Below are positions 1-9,700 of a DNA stretch of 64,000 nt, piece after piece. The notes under the pieces are model-generated. The model made no database searches, had not been told where the DNA came from, and saw nothing but the letters and a program-made list of their open reading frames with translations. Each line of letters starts with the position of its first letter. Position 1 is the stretch's first letter. Source of the stretch: Methylovulum psychrotolerans (GTDB taxonomy: Bacteria > Pseudomonadota > Gammaproteobacteria > Methylococcales > Methylomonadaceae). The stretch is from positions 1-64,000 of the forward strand of contig NZ_PGFZ01000003.1 in NCBI RefSeq assembly GCF_002923755.1, in the 5' to 3' direction. The position numbers were made by a program, and so were the translations under genes.

Positions 1-189
1 GTCCTGTCCGGCGGCGCGGGCAGCGCCGTCAACCTGCTCCTGCAAGCGCGCAAACAGCTCAAGCCCGTCCTCAACCTCGGCCTGCCCGACAGCTTCGTCG
101 AACAGGGCACCCGCGAGGAATTGCTGGCCTTGTGCGGCTTGGATGTCGCGGGGATTCTGGCCAGCATCAGGGCGTTTGACGGACAATAA
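1..189 (+). CDS. dxs: 1-deoxy-D-xylulose-5-phosphate synthase, C-terminal end (partial)
   Basis: Reading frame 1 is open from the left edge to a TAA at 187-189 and gives 62 residues. The segment [19 protein letters not shown] is the typical C-terminal end of DXS, the thiamine-diphosphate enzyme that joins pyruvate and glyceraldehyde 3-phosphate in the first step of the MEP isoprenoid pathway. Only the last part of the transketolase C domain is present, and catalytic residues lie outside the window. The assignment rests on this conserved tail, so it is fairly secure but short. Confidence 0.85.
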   Translation, partial: VLSGGAGSAVNLLLQARKQLKPVLNLGLPDSFVEQGTREELLALCGLDVAGILASIRAFDGQ

Positions 190-337
190 GGCGATGTAAG
201 TAACCGCTCAACAGGGTAAGGGGCTTTTTCCCCTGACTTTCACTTGTTCAACAGGGATCTGCGAAGGGCGCACGGATGCACACCCTCAGGGGTGTAAATA
301 CCCACAGGAGGTAGAGCAACGCAAGCAGCGGTTGCCG

Positions 338-390
338 AGAGGGCTGGGGTTGAATTCACAAATGTTAAAAGAATATACGCACACCTACTT
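338..390 (+). repeat. Dispersed repeat fragment, same family as 58857-58911
   Basis: An 'agggctggggt' block is followed by 'aatgttaaaaga' and 'cacacctactt' in the same order and orientation as at 58857-58911. This is half of the inverted-repeat element seen whole at 58.6-59.0 kb. It lies in the 190-428 spacer, which otherwise shows only GC-rich hairpins and no gene. Confidence 0.6.
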
Positions 391-400
391 ATAAGCTCAG

Positions 401-421
401 GGCGGACTTCGCAAGTTCGCC
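401..421. terminator. Hairpin between dxs and the PKS operon end
   Basis: GGCGGACTT-CGC-AAGTTCGCC forms a short stem with one mismatch. It lies 8 bases past the stop codon of the minus-strand dehydrogenase gene and downstream of dxs. It could end transcription from either side, but there is no strong T-run. Confidence 0.35.
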
Positions 422-428
422 TTGGCTT

Positions 429-1190
429 TTATCCCCCATAACCCATCCAAACCACCAAACGCTGGGACCATGCGGCAGGCAATACCGCCAGCCACCAAGT
501 GCCGAAATTTAGTGGGAAAGGGAAGCTGATGCGGCCTTGGTTGCGGGCCAGGCCTTTGGCGATGAGCCGTGCGGCTTGTTCGGGGCTGCGCATGAAAGGC
601 TTTGGGCCGGCCATTGCGTCGGCCATCGGCGATTGGGTATAACCGGGCATGACCACGCTCAGTTGCACATTATCGGCCTGTAGCCAGCCGCGCATCCCTT
701 CACCATACGCTTTCAGCGCGGCTTTACTGGCGCAATAGCTGGGCGTGACGGGCAGGCCATAATACGCGGCCAGGGAGCTGATAAGGGCAATTTGGCCGCT
801 GCGGCGTTGGCGCATGGCCGGGGCTAGGGCATGGACGAGCGCCAAGTTGGCTTTGATGTTCACATCTAACAAGCTTTCCATCTCCGCCCACGATTCGCCT
901 TGGCGGTTCTCGCCTTGGCTGATGTTGACACCCGCGTTAGCCAATACCAAATCAGGACAGGGCAGGCTCGCCAGCCAAGCTTGTAAGGCTGCGATGTCGC
1001 GCAAATCCAAATTATGGGTGGTGACGTGGGCCCCCGCTTCGGTGCAAGTGTGCGCCAAAGCGGCTAGGGCGGCGCTATTGCGGCCTTGTAAAATCAAGTG
1101 GTGGCCGGAGGCGGCATAATGCCGGGCCAGTGCCCCGCCAATCGCCCCAGTCGCCCCAGTGATAAGGATGGTCTGGCTGTCCGGCCTCAT
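429..1190 (-). CDS. Short-chain dehydrogenase/reductase (RkpH-like)
   Basis: A 253-residue classical SDR. It shows the N-terminal NAD(P)-binding TGATGAIG (11-18), NAG (85-87), a catalytic Ser near 139, and YCASK with Tyr152 and Lys156. A hydrophobic C-terminal stretch could lie on the membrane. Its ATG overlaps the stop of the KpsS-like gene by 4 bases, so it is translationally coupled and last in the PKS operon. In Sinorhizobium the K-antigen gene rkpH encodes an SDR in the same kind of cluster. I infer that it reduces the ketone made by the upstream alpha-oxoamine synthase, as 3-ketosphinganine reductase does. The substrate is unproven. Confidence 0.8.
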   Translation of the reverse strand: MRPDSQTILITGATGAIGGALARHYAASGHHLILQGRNSAALAALAHTCTEAGAHVTTHNLDLRDIAALQAWLASLPCPDLVLANAGVNISQGENRQGESWAEMESLLDVNIKANLALVHALAPAMRQRRSGQIALISSLAAYYGLPVTPSYCASKAALKAYGEGMRGWLQADNVQLSVVMPGYTQSPMADAMAGPKPFMRSPEQAARLIAKGLARNQGRISFPFPLNFGTWWLAVLPAAWSQRLVVWMGYGG

Positions 1191-2458
1191 AATAAGGCTT
1201 CAAGTGGCGATTTCTCGCCATTGAGGAAGCGCGTGGCGTTTTTCACCGCCAGATCAATGCCCGGCTTGCTGTACAAGCTGCCGTTCACTTGGGTGGTGTA
1301 AATGACGGTGTTGCGGAAACAGCGGAATAGTTCTTGGTCGGGTTTCTCGTTATTCGTCCAAAATGCATCCAAGGGGCCTTGGAAGGTCAGGCCGCGTAGA
1401 TTATAAATGGGGTTATTCAGGGTGATGGTCGGGCAGTCCAACTCCAATGCCAAGCCGCCTGCGGTGCTGTTGACCGTTACCAAGCCCCGCGCACTGGCGA
1501 CCAATGTATTGAGGTGGCCCGACTGCAAAAACAAGATGCGTCCGCTTAAGTCGAGTTTTTGCGCCAACTTTTCGATAATTTTCCCGTAATTGAGCAGGCC
1601 GGCATCTAAGGGGTGGGTTTTAATCACTAGCCAAGACTGGGTTGGGGCGTGGGCGGCAAATGAGCGCATGACCAGATCAATGACTTCGACCATATTGGTA
1701 AACGTTGAATGCACTTGTATTTGTGAGTCGCTGTTCAGTTGTAGGGGCAGCAGATAGAAGGGGATTTTTTTGCGCAGCAGGTGGTTGATGTCTTCGCTAT
1801 CTTGTTTACGCGTCAGATGCAGCCTGACGAAGCGGTTAACATAACCGGCATATTCCAGCGGTACGGGATCAGGGGCATGGCTTTTATAATGCCGGAACAA
1901 GAACGGGTTGCTGAAGCCGGCGATATGGTACATGACATCATGCCCGGCCCGCACCCGAAAAGGCGAATGGAAGGTTTCGGTCTCAACCGGGGCGGGTATG
2001 TAGCTGGCGGTGTGCCTAAACCAATCAGGGTCCCTAGGCAACATAGAATAACCGTTCACACCTTCGCGCTCAAGCGTCATCCAGTAAGGGCGAAAATAGC
2101 CTTCTTCAAACACATGGGTGCGGATGCCGTGCTGCCGCGCGTGCTGTTTTGCCGCCAAATGGATGGGGCGGCAGTCGCCAAACAAGATTTGGTCGGTAAT
2201 GGCGTATTTTTTTCTGATGGTCTCCAGCGTGTCGGGCAAATACTTAAGCTCGTTTTGGAACAGCGTGGCTTTACGCGGTGTCCAGTACAACATATCACCC
2301 GCGGTAAAATTGACTTTATGGACGGCATGGCCTAGGGAATGCAAATGGTCGGCCAACTTGGCAAACAAGGGCGAACACGGGCCTTGCAGGAGTAAAAACG
2401 AGCGTTTGCCCGTATTGGCTGCCGTTTGCCTGTGTATTTGTGCCTTAATGAAGATCAT
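1187..2458 (-). CDS. KpsS-like capsule polysaccharide protein (RkpJ-like)
   Basis: A 423-residue protein that opens with LLLQGPCSPLF and VHKVNFTAGD, the N-terminal signature of the KpsS/LipB capsule family. In E. coli, KpsS is a cytoplasmic Kdo transferase that helps build the poly-Kdo linker between lipid anchor and group 2 capsule. A second conserved block (VFEEGYFRPYWMTLE) and a later VTVNSTAGGLALE block also fit the family. It overlaps both neighbours by 4 bases (ATGA). Its place beside a PKS and an amino-ketone synthase suggests that it glycosylates or exports a lipid-linked surface polysaccharide. The family call is solid; the exact acceptor is inference. Confidence 0.85.
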   Translation of the reverse strand: MIFIKAQIHRQTAANTGKRSFLLLQGPCSPLFAKLADHLHSLGHAVHKVNFTAGDMLYWTPRKATLFQNELKYLPDTLETIRKKYAITDQILFGDCRPIHLAAKQHARQHGIRTHVFEEGYFRPYWMTLEREGVNGYSMLPRDPDWFRHTASYIPAPVETETFHSPFRVRAGHDVMYHIAGFSNPFLFRHYKSHAPDPVPLEYAGYVNRFVRLHLTRKQDSEDINHLLRKKIPFYLLPLQLNSDSQIQVHSTFTNMVEVIDLVMRSFAAHAPTQSWLVIKTHPLDAGLLNYGKIIEKLAQKLDLSGRILFLQSGHLNTLVASARGLVTVNSTAGGLALELDCPTITLNNPIYNLRGLTFQGPLDAFWTNNEKPDQELFRCFRNTVIYTTQVNGSLYSKPGIDLAVKNATRFLNGEKSPLEALL

Positions 2459-3780
2459 GGCATTTCCTCACGGTAAGCTTGAAGGGTTTGGTCGATTTGC
2501 GCTTCGGTATGTTCGCAGGAAATGAAAAACCGCAGCCGCGCACTTTTTTCCGATACCGCAGGATATAAGATGGGTTGGACGTTAATGCCTTTTTGGAAGA
2601 GGGCCTCGGACATGCGTACGGCACTGAGCGAACTGCCGGTTAGGGCAGCAATAATCGCTATGCCTTGGCTTTGCCCGGTATCCATCCCTAAGCGTTGGGC
2701 TTGCGCCAAGAAATAGGCGGAGAGCTGTTGTAAGCGCCGCACCCGTTCCGGCTCCTGCTTAAGGATGTGCAGGGCGGCCAAAGTAGGGGCGGCAACTTGC
2801 GCGGGCATTCCGACGCTGTATAAAAAACCGGGTGCCAGAAACTTCAGATGTTCGACCAGTGCCGATTCGCCAGCGATAAAGCCGCCACACCCGGCCAGCG
2901 TTTTACTGAGCGTCCCCATCCAAATATCGACTTCTTTACCGTCAATGCCGAAATGGTCACGGATACCTAAGCCGCTATTACCCATAACCCCCAGCGAATG
3001 GGCCTCATCCACCATCAAAAACGCCTTGTGCTTGCATTTGACGGCAATAAATTCGGGTAAATCAGGATAGTCGCCGTCCATGCTGTACAGGCCTTCCAAA
3101 ATAATCAGCACCCGTTCGTACTGGCGGCGATTTTCCTGTAAGAGCCTGTCCAAGGCCGCATAATCGTTATGCGGGAAAGACAGGCGTTTAGCCCCCGACA
3201 ATTGCGCCCCGATTAATGAGCTGTTGTGGATCAGCTCATCATGGACAATCAGGTCATTAGTCCCGAACAGGTAACCGATGGTGGTGACATTGGTGGCGTG
3301 GCCACTGACCATCACCACCGCATCATCAACACCGTAAGTTTGGGCGATGGCGGTTTCCAGTTGCCGATGCACGGGCCGTTCGCCGGACACCAAGCGGCTG
3401 GCCGATACCGATGTGCCGTATTGGTCAACCGCGTCTTTGGCGGCTTGCGAGACTCTAGGGTCGCCGGACAGTCCCAGATAATTGTAGCTGGCATAGTTGA
3501 TATAGGTTTGCCCGCCGATTTGTGTGGTGGCGCCGGCTACCCCTTCATGCAGACGGAAAAATGGGTTGCCCACCCCCAGTTGTGTGCTGCCTTTATAAAT
3601 GAGCTGGATTTGTTTATAACCGGCCTGCTGGTCAAAACGGCACCACGCCTCAGGAATATCCGCATGTTTTGCTAACGGATTAAGGCCTGATGGGCTTTTC
3701 TCAAGCTGTTTCAGCTTATGCTCAAGGGCTTGCTGAATGAGCTTATCTTTAAGGTGTCCCGAAAGACTTTTGCCAGTCAT
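2455..3780 (-). CDS. Alpha-oxoamine synthase, AONS/KBL family (RkpG-like)
   Basis: A 441-residue PLP enzyme of aminotransferase fold type I. The motifs NYLGLSGDPRV, VDEAHSLGV (Asp258, His261) and TLSKTLAGCGG with Schiff-base Lys293 identify the 8-amino-7-oxononanoate synthase, serine palmitoyltransferase and KBL group. An extra 70 or so N-terminal residues precede the catalytic core. These enzymes condense an acyl thioester with an amino acid and lose CO2. The upstream PKS has no thioesterase, so this enzyme probably off-loads its chain as an alpha-amino ketone, as Sinorhizobium RkpG may do. It starts 2 bases after the PKS stop. The amino acid used cannot be read from sequence. Confidence 0.85.
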   Translation of the reverse strand: MTGKSLSGHLKDKLIQQALEHKLKQLEKSPSGLNPLAKHADIPEAWCRFDQQAGYKQIQLIYKGSTQLGVGNPFFRLHEGVAGATTQIGGQTYINYASYNYLGLSGDPRVSQAAKDAVDQYGTSVSASRLVSGERPVHRQLETAIAQTYGVDDAVVMVSGHATNVTTIGYLFGTNDLIVHDELIHNSSLIGAQLSGAKRLSFPHNDYAALDRLLQENRRQYERVLIILEGLYSMDGDYPDLPEFIAVKCKHKAFLMVDEAHSLGVMGNSGLGIRDHFGIDGKEVDIWMGTLSKTLAGCGGFIAGESALVEHLKFLAPGFLYSVGMPAQVAAPTLAALHILKQEPERVRRLQQLSAYFLAQAQRLGMDTGQSQGIAIIAALTGSSLSAVRMSEALFQKGINVQPILYPAVSEKSARLRFFISCEHTEAQIDQTLQAYREEMP

Positions 3781-3782
3781 AG

Positions 3783-6700
3783 TTAAGTGAGTATCCTGCT
3801 AGTACCGTTAGTTTCTATATCGTTGGTCAGCTGCACTAACTGTTCTGCCGTCAGTGCCGAGTCGTGCTGTTGTGCTACACTATGGATCTGCGCTTGGAGC
3901 CCGTCGCCGTTAGCGGCCACATCCGTATCGCCGCGCAAATGGGCGATTAAGCGTTCGGCCAGCTTGTTGATACTGGAGGCCTCGCTTAAGGCCATGACCG
4001 GAATCTGCACCTTAAAGCGGGCTTCGATAGCGATCATCAGTTCCACGCCCATTAAAGAATCCAGTCCCATGTCGTACATGGAATGGTTGGCATCAATTTT
4101 GTCCTTACTTATCAGCAAAATCTGCGCCAATTCTTCTTTTAACATATCGGCGAACAGCGTTTTTAAGGCTTCGTCGGGCAACTCCTCGACCAGACGCTTT
4201 AGGTCGGCAGCAGAATCGTCGTGGTGTTCCTTGCCGGGTGCTTGGAGTGCCAATTCCCGAAATTTGGGTGACGGGGCACTCGGTAAAAAACTGCTCAGAT
4301 GATGCCAGTCATAAGCCATAATCCCTAAAGTGCCGCTATCGTTCTGGAGCAGTTGCCCCAGTTGTGCCAAGGCCAGTTCGGAAGCGAGGGCAGGACCGCC
4401 TAAACGGTTTTGCAAGGCTTCCTTAATTTTCGGGTTACGGGCCAAAAAGCCCACGTCATCAATCGCACCCCAAGCAATGCAGGTGGCGGCTAAGCCTCGT
4501 TGCCGCCGATGCACCGCTAAGGCTTCCAACCAACTGTTGGCGGCGACATAATGGCTTTGCCCCGGATTGCCGAACAGCGTGGTCACCGATGAATACAGCA
4601 CAAAGAAATCCAGTGGCAGCGTCGCAGTCAGTTCATGCAAATGCAATGCCCCGTCAATTTTGGGCGCCATCACCTTATGCAGTTGCTCAGCATTGAGGTT
4701 TTTTGCGAAACCATCCTCAATAACGGCCGCCGCATGGATAATACCCGCTAGCGGTGGCATGGTTGTCCGGCATTGTGCTAAGAGCCCGGCGACGGCGGCT
4801 TTATCGGTCACATCGACAGCGGCAGCATGGACGGCGACCCCTTGGGCGGCAAATTCTGCTAGGGCAGCTTGGGCTTCTGGGGAAGCCGGGCCGCTCCGGC
4901 TGACTAAGATTAGATGTTTGGCACCGTGGGCCACTAACCATTGGGCAGATCTTAACCCGAAACCCCCTAATCCTCCTGTGACAAAATAACAGTTGTCGGC
5001 GCTAAAATGCACGGGCGGCACGGTGTCGGCCTGTATCGGGTCGGTTTTGTCAGGAATGCCCTGTTCATAAGTGACGACAATCTTGCCGATTTGTTTGGCC
5101 TGCTGCATATAGCGGAAAGCATCGACCACTTGGTTGGCATCGAAGGTGGTGTACGGCAAAGGGTGCAGGATGCCGTCATGAAACAGCCCCATCATTTCCG
5201 CAAACAGGCGTTGCGTCAATTCTGGCCGAACTTGCATCAGTTGGTCGGCATCTATGCCGAAGTAGCTGATATTATTACGGAAAGGACGTAAGCCGATGTG
5301 GGTGTTTTCGTAGAAATCGCGTTTGCCCAATTCCAAAAACCGCCCAAAGGGTTTTAAGACCTGGAAATTACGGTTAATGGCTTCACCCGCCAATGAATTC
5401 AATACCACATCGACACCGTGTCCGCCCGTCTGCGCAAGAATATCTTCGGCAAAGCGTAAGGAGCGGGAATCATAAATATGCTTGATGCCCAGCAACCGCA
5501 AAAAGTCGCATTTTTCTTCAGTGCCTACCGTAGCATAGACTTCAGCCCCCAACCATTGGGCGATTTGGATGGCGGCAATGCCTACCCCGCCCGCCGCCCC
5601 GTGGATCAGGACTTTTTCGCCCGCTTGCAGGCGAGCCTGATGGTGTAGGGCGTAATAGACGGTGAAAAAAGTGCTGGGTATCGTGGCGGCGGCCGCGTAA
5701 CCGATGCCATCAGGGATTAAGGTAATGGCATTGGCTTGGGTCACCACCCGATTGCTGAAACAGGCAGGCCCCATGCCCACCACCCGGTCGCCCGGCTGAT
5801 AAGCGCTCACGCCTGCCCCAATGCGGCTGACCCGTCCGGCAAATTCCAAGCCTAAGGTTGGGCCGACAAAGCCGTTTTCAACCGCCTCGTCCGACAATAG
5901 CCCTAGGGTATACATGACATCACGGAAATTAAGGCCGGTGGCTTTTACTTCGATTTCAATTTCATCGGCTGCTAGGGTGCGGGTCGGCACCGTTTGCCAG
6001 TGCAGATTGCGTAATTGGCCGGGTAATTTAAAGCCTAAACGCACGGTCGGAGCCGTCGCGTCAGCGGTGGCTTTAGGGGTGCTGCGGCCAGCGGTGAGTT
6101 TGTCCCAACTGCGCAAACGCGTGGCAAACCGCCCACCCTGTGCAGTCAACACGATTTCTTGCTCATCATCGGGATAGAGCAATTCTTTGGTAAGCGCCGT
6201 TAAAAGGGCGGGACTGTCACCATTAAGGTCTACTAACTGTATACGGTATTGGCTGCTTTCGTTCATTAGGCAGCGCCCGAAACCCCATAAGGCGGCATCA
6301 TGGGCGATGCTGTCGGCAGTGATGCCAGTGATAGCTTGGTCGCAGGTGAACAAGCCCGCCACTTGTGACGTGAGCAACCAGACCGTCGTATTGGCGGCGG
6401 TGTTTTCACAGGCGCGGACAATATCGCTGGCCAACCAACAGCGTTGGGTTTGGTAACTGGCTTGTGTTTGCCCAAAACCGGCCAAATGGACGATATGTGT
6501 GTAGGCCTGCGCCAAAACGGCGGCGAAACCGTCTTGCTGGGGGGCGGCAATAGCGACTTGCTGGCCTAAGTTGCGCAAGGCAATGGCCAACGCTTGGGCG
6601 CGGCTGTATTCCGGCTCTTGGGTATCCGCCAGTAATAGCCAAGTTTGGCGGTTTTGGGTGGCATCCGCAGGCTTGGCAAGGGCGGTATGGGTGGTCAGGA

Positions 6701-9700
6701 TATAAGTGCCGGAATAGCAATCGGGCATCAGCTCAAAGCAATCGGTTGCACCAAAACCTAAGGTCTCCAGTTGCTTACTGACCATTTCGGCACTGAGTTG
6801 CGGTGACAAGTAACCGGTTTCGGCATTGCCCAGCCACCAGTCGGAAGCCAAGCCCAGCACGGCATCAATCCAGCGGGCCGGTTGCAGGCCGATAATCCAA
6901 ACTGGACTCCCAGGCACCAGCAACGCGCTTAATTGCCCTAAAACTTGTTGGGTGATTTCGGTCTGTCCGGCATTCAGATGGACAATGGCAAAATTGGCGG
7001 GTTTTGCCAAGGCTTGCCGATTGTCTTCGGCAGTTTCCGACCAGCGTAGGCTATGCAATAAAGGGTAACTTTCGCAAAGATGGCGGGTAGCGGTAAAAGC
7101 CGTGTCACCAATGCTGGCGACGGTGTAATCGGCTTGGTTAAAATCCCATTGCGGACATAGCAAGGGGGCAAACGCCGGACTATGCGCACTGATTTCCAAG
7201 ACTTTAAGGCGTTGCCCCGCCGGTAAATTGGCGATAAGCTGCTGATACTGCTGAACAAATTCCGAAGCCACCGGGCCTTTGCTGGTGTAGGCAAAAACAT
7301 GCTGGTTGATCGCCGTATATAACGCCGCTTCGATACCCAGTTGGCTGGCTTGGCGTGTACCGTCCAGCAAACTGCGCAAGTGCATTCCGGCACGTCCGGC
7401 CAGATGGGTCAGATAGAAGTAATCTGGATAGTCTTGCACCAAGGTGTGCCAGATTGCGCTAGCGGGAACCTCTAATTGTCCGGCTTCGCGGTTAAGCTCC
7501 CAGCCGCCGTCAGCCGTCGCTAAGATAAGTTGTTGGTCGGCGGCGACCGCCAGTAAGGCCGCTAACAGCGGAGCCGTTTCGGGATGGCTTTGGTGATGTG
7601 CCGCCAACCCAACGGGGCTTAATAAACCTTGCCCGTCCGCCATAGCGTTTAAGGTTTCGGCGATAAATTGCTGGCATAAGCTGTCCAGTAACGGTTCCAC
7701 TTCCGTGCTGTAGCGCAGTGCCGCCGTTTGATACGCAGGGCTGAGCTGGCCGTTAGCTAAGGTAAAGGCCACCGCTAAAGGCTCTGCGGTACCCAGTGGG
7801 GCGGCAGTCAAATGGTAATCCAGATACTGTAAGGCTTGGGTGTGCGCCTTATGCAGGCGGATCGCCCGGAAGCGCACGTCTTTCAGTACGGCAACGGCCT
7901 CGCCTTGCGCATCGAACAGCGTGAATTCGGCCTTTAAAGAATGTGCCCCACGATGCAGTAAACGGGCGTGGGCCCAAAGTGGCGTAGCTTTTGTGCTACG
8001 GACATGCAGCCTGCCCATTTTAACGGGGACAAAAGCAATATCCCGATGTTGGTGCAGTTCGTCTTTCAGGACTTGGAAAATTAACTGGAAAGCATTATCC
8101 AGCAAGGCAGGGTGCAGATAATACGCTCCCAGCCCTACGCTAAGGGCGGCGGCAGGGGTCAGCCGCGCGATGGCGCTGTCACCATCCAGCCAACCTTCGG
8201 CGATGGCCTGAAAGGTCGGGCCATAATCCAGCCCGACAGCGCGGGTTAATTGGGCATGGCTAGCCCCGTCAAAATCGGCGGCGCGTTCCGGCAGGCTAGG
8301 CATCGGCACTTGCAAGTGCTGGCCGGTCGGGTCGCTTAACACCCGTCCTAAGCTATGTTGTAGCCACTCTGAGGGCTTGTTGTGGTCACGGCTTTGGATG
8401 GTAAAGCTACCGTCAGCCGTTAAAGCCAAGCGGATAACTTTGCTGTGGTCATGGCTGAGTAATAAAGGGGCACGGATTTCTAATTCTTCAATATCAATAA
8501 AATCCGTGGCGTGGCTTAAATGTGCCGCCGCCAAGGCCAATTCGGCAAAACCAGCACCAGGAAAGACCACCGCGCCGCCGACATTGTGGTCGGCCAAAAA
8601 GGCCTGCAACTGGGTGTCCAGTTGGTTTTCCCAAATCAGCGCGTGTTGTTTTAAGGCGTGGCCCAGCAAAGGATGCAGGGTACTTTGATACAGTAGGCCG
8701 TGCGATTCCGCTGTAATGGGGTGCCAAAGCGTTTCCCGTTGCCAAGGATAATTGGGTAACAGCAGGTGCTGCCCTGCGACCGGGAACCAGCGTTTGTAGT
8801 CGAATGCGGCACCTGATAACATTAATTGCGCGGTACTCTGCAATAATTGGGCAAAGGTATCGTTATTACGCGTCAGGGTCGGGATGACCAGCCCGGTATA
8901 GTTACCGTTTTTCAGGCCGTCATTCAAATAAGCTTGGAGTACCGGATGGGCGCCAATCTCCACAAAGGTGTTACAGCCAGCCGCTAAGAGGGCGTTGGTG
9001 GCGCTGGCAAACTGCACGGGTTCGCGGATATTGTGCCACCAGTAAGCCCCGTCGAGTTTTTCATCGAGCAGGCACTTTCCGGTTACTGAAGAGTAAAAAG
9101 GTAGGATGGGGCGGTTGACGGTAAGCCCCGCCAAATCTTCGCGTACCCCCGCCTCAATAGGGTCCATTGCCGGGCTGTGGAAAGCGTAGTCTAAATCTAA
9201 GCGCTTGAAAAAAATCTGCGCAGCGCTTAACAGGCTTTCCATACGGGCCAATTGTCCGACTGCCCCGGCCAAGGTGACGCCCCGGTGGCTGTTAATGCCC
9301 GCCAGATAGACTTCATCCAGACCGTTGGCGGTCAGCCATTGGCGCATCGCCTCGGCATTCATGCCGACGGCGGTCATACCGCCTGAGCCTTGGGTTCGGC
9401 CTTGATGGTGGCTACGGTAAAAAATCACCTGTACGGCGGCAGCTAACGACAATGCCCCACACGCCCACGCGGCGGCGACTTCACCGACACTATGTCCGAT
9501 GACTGCCATCGGCTCGCAACCGTGTTCGCGCAAGACCTCAGTAACGCCCACTTGCAGGGCAAATAAGGCGGGCTGGGCTATTTCCGTGCGTTGGTAACGG
9601 CCTTTACCGTTGCGGCCCGCCAATTCATCGGCTAAAGAAAAATCGGCGTAGGTTTGGAACAGCGCGTCGACTTGCGCCACTGCCCGGCGGAAGGTGGCCG

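Noticed and set aside
1781-2335. Plus-strand frame of 184 codons
   Set aside because: Antisense to the KpsS-like gene; no recognisable protein features.
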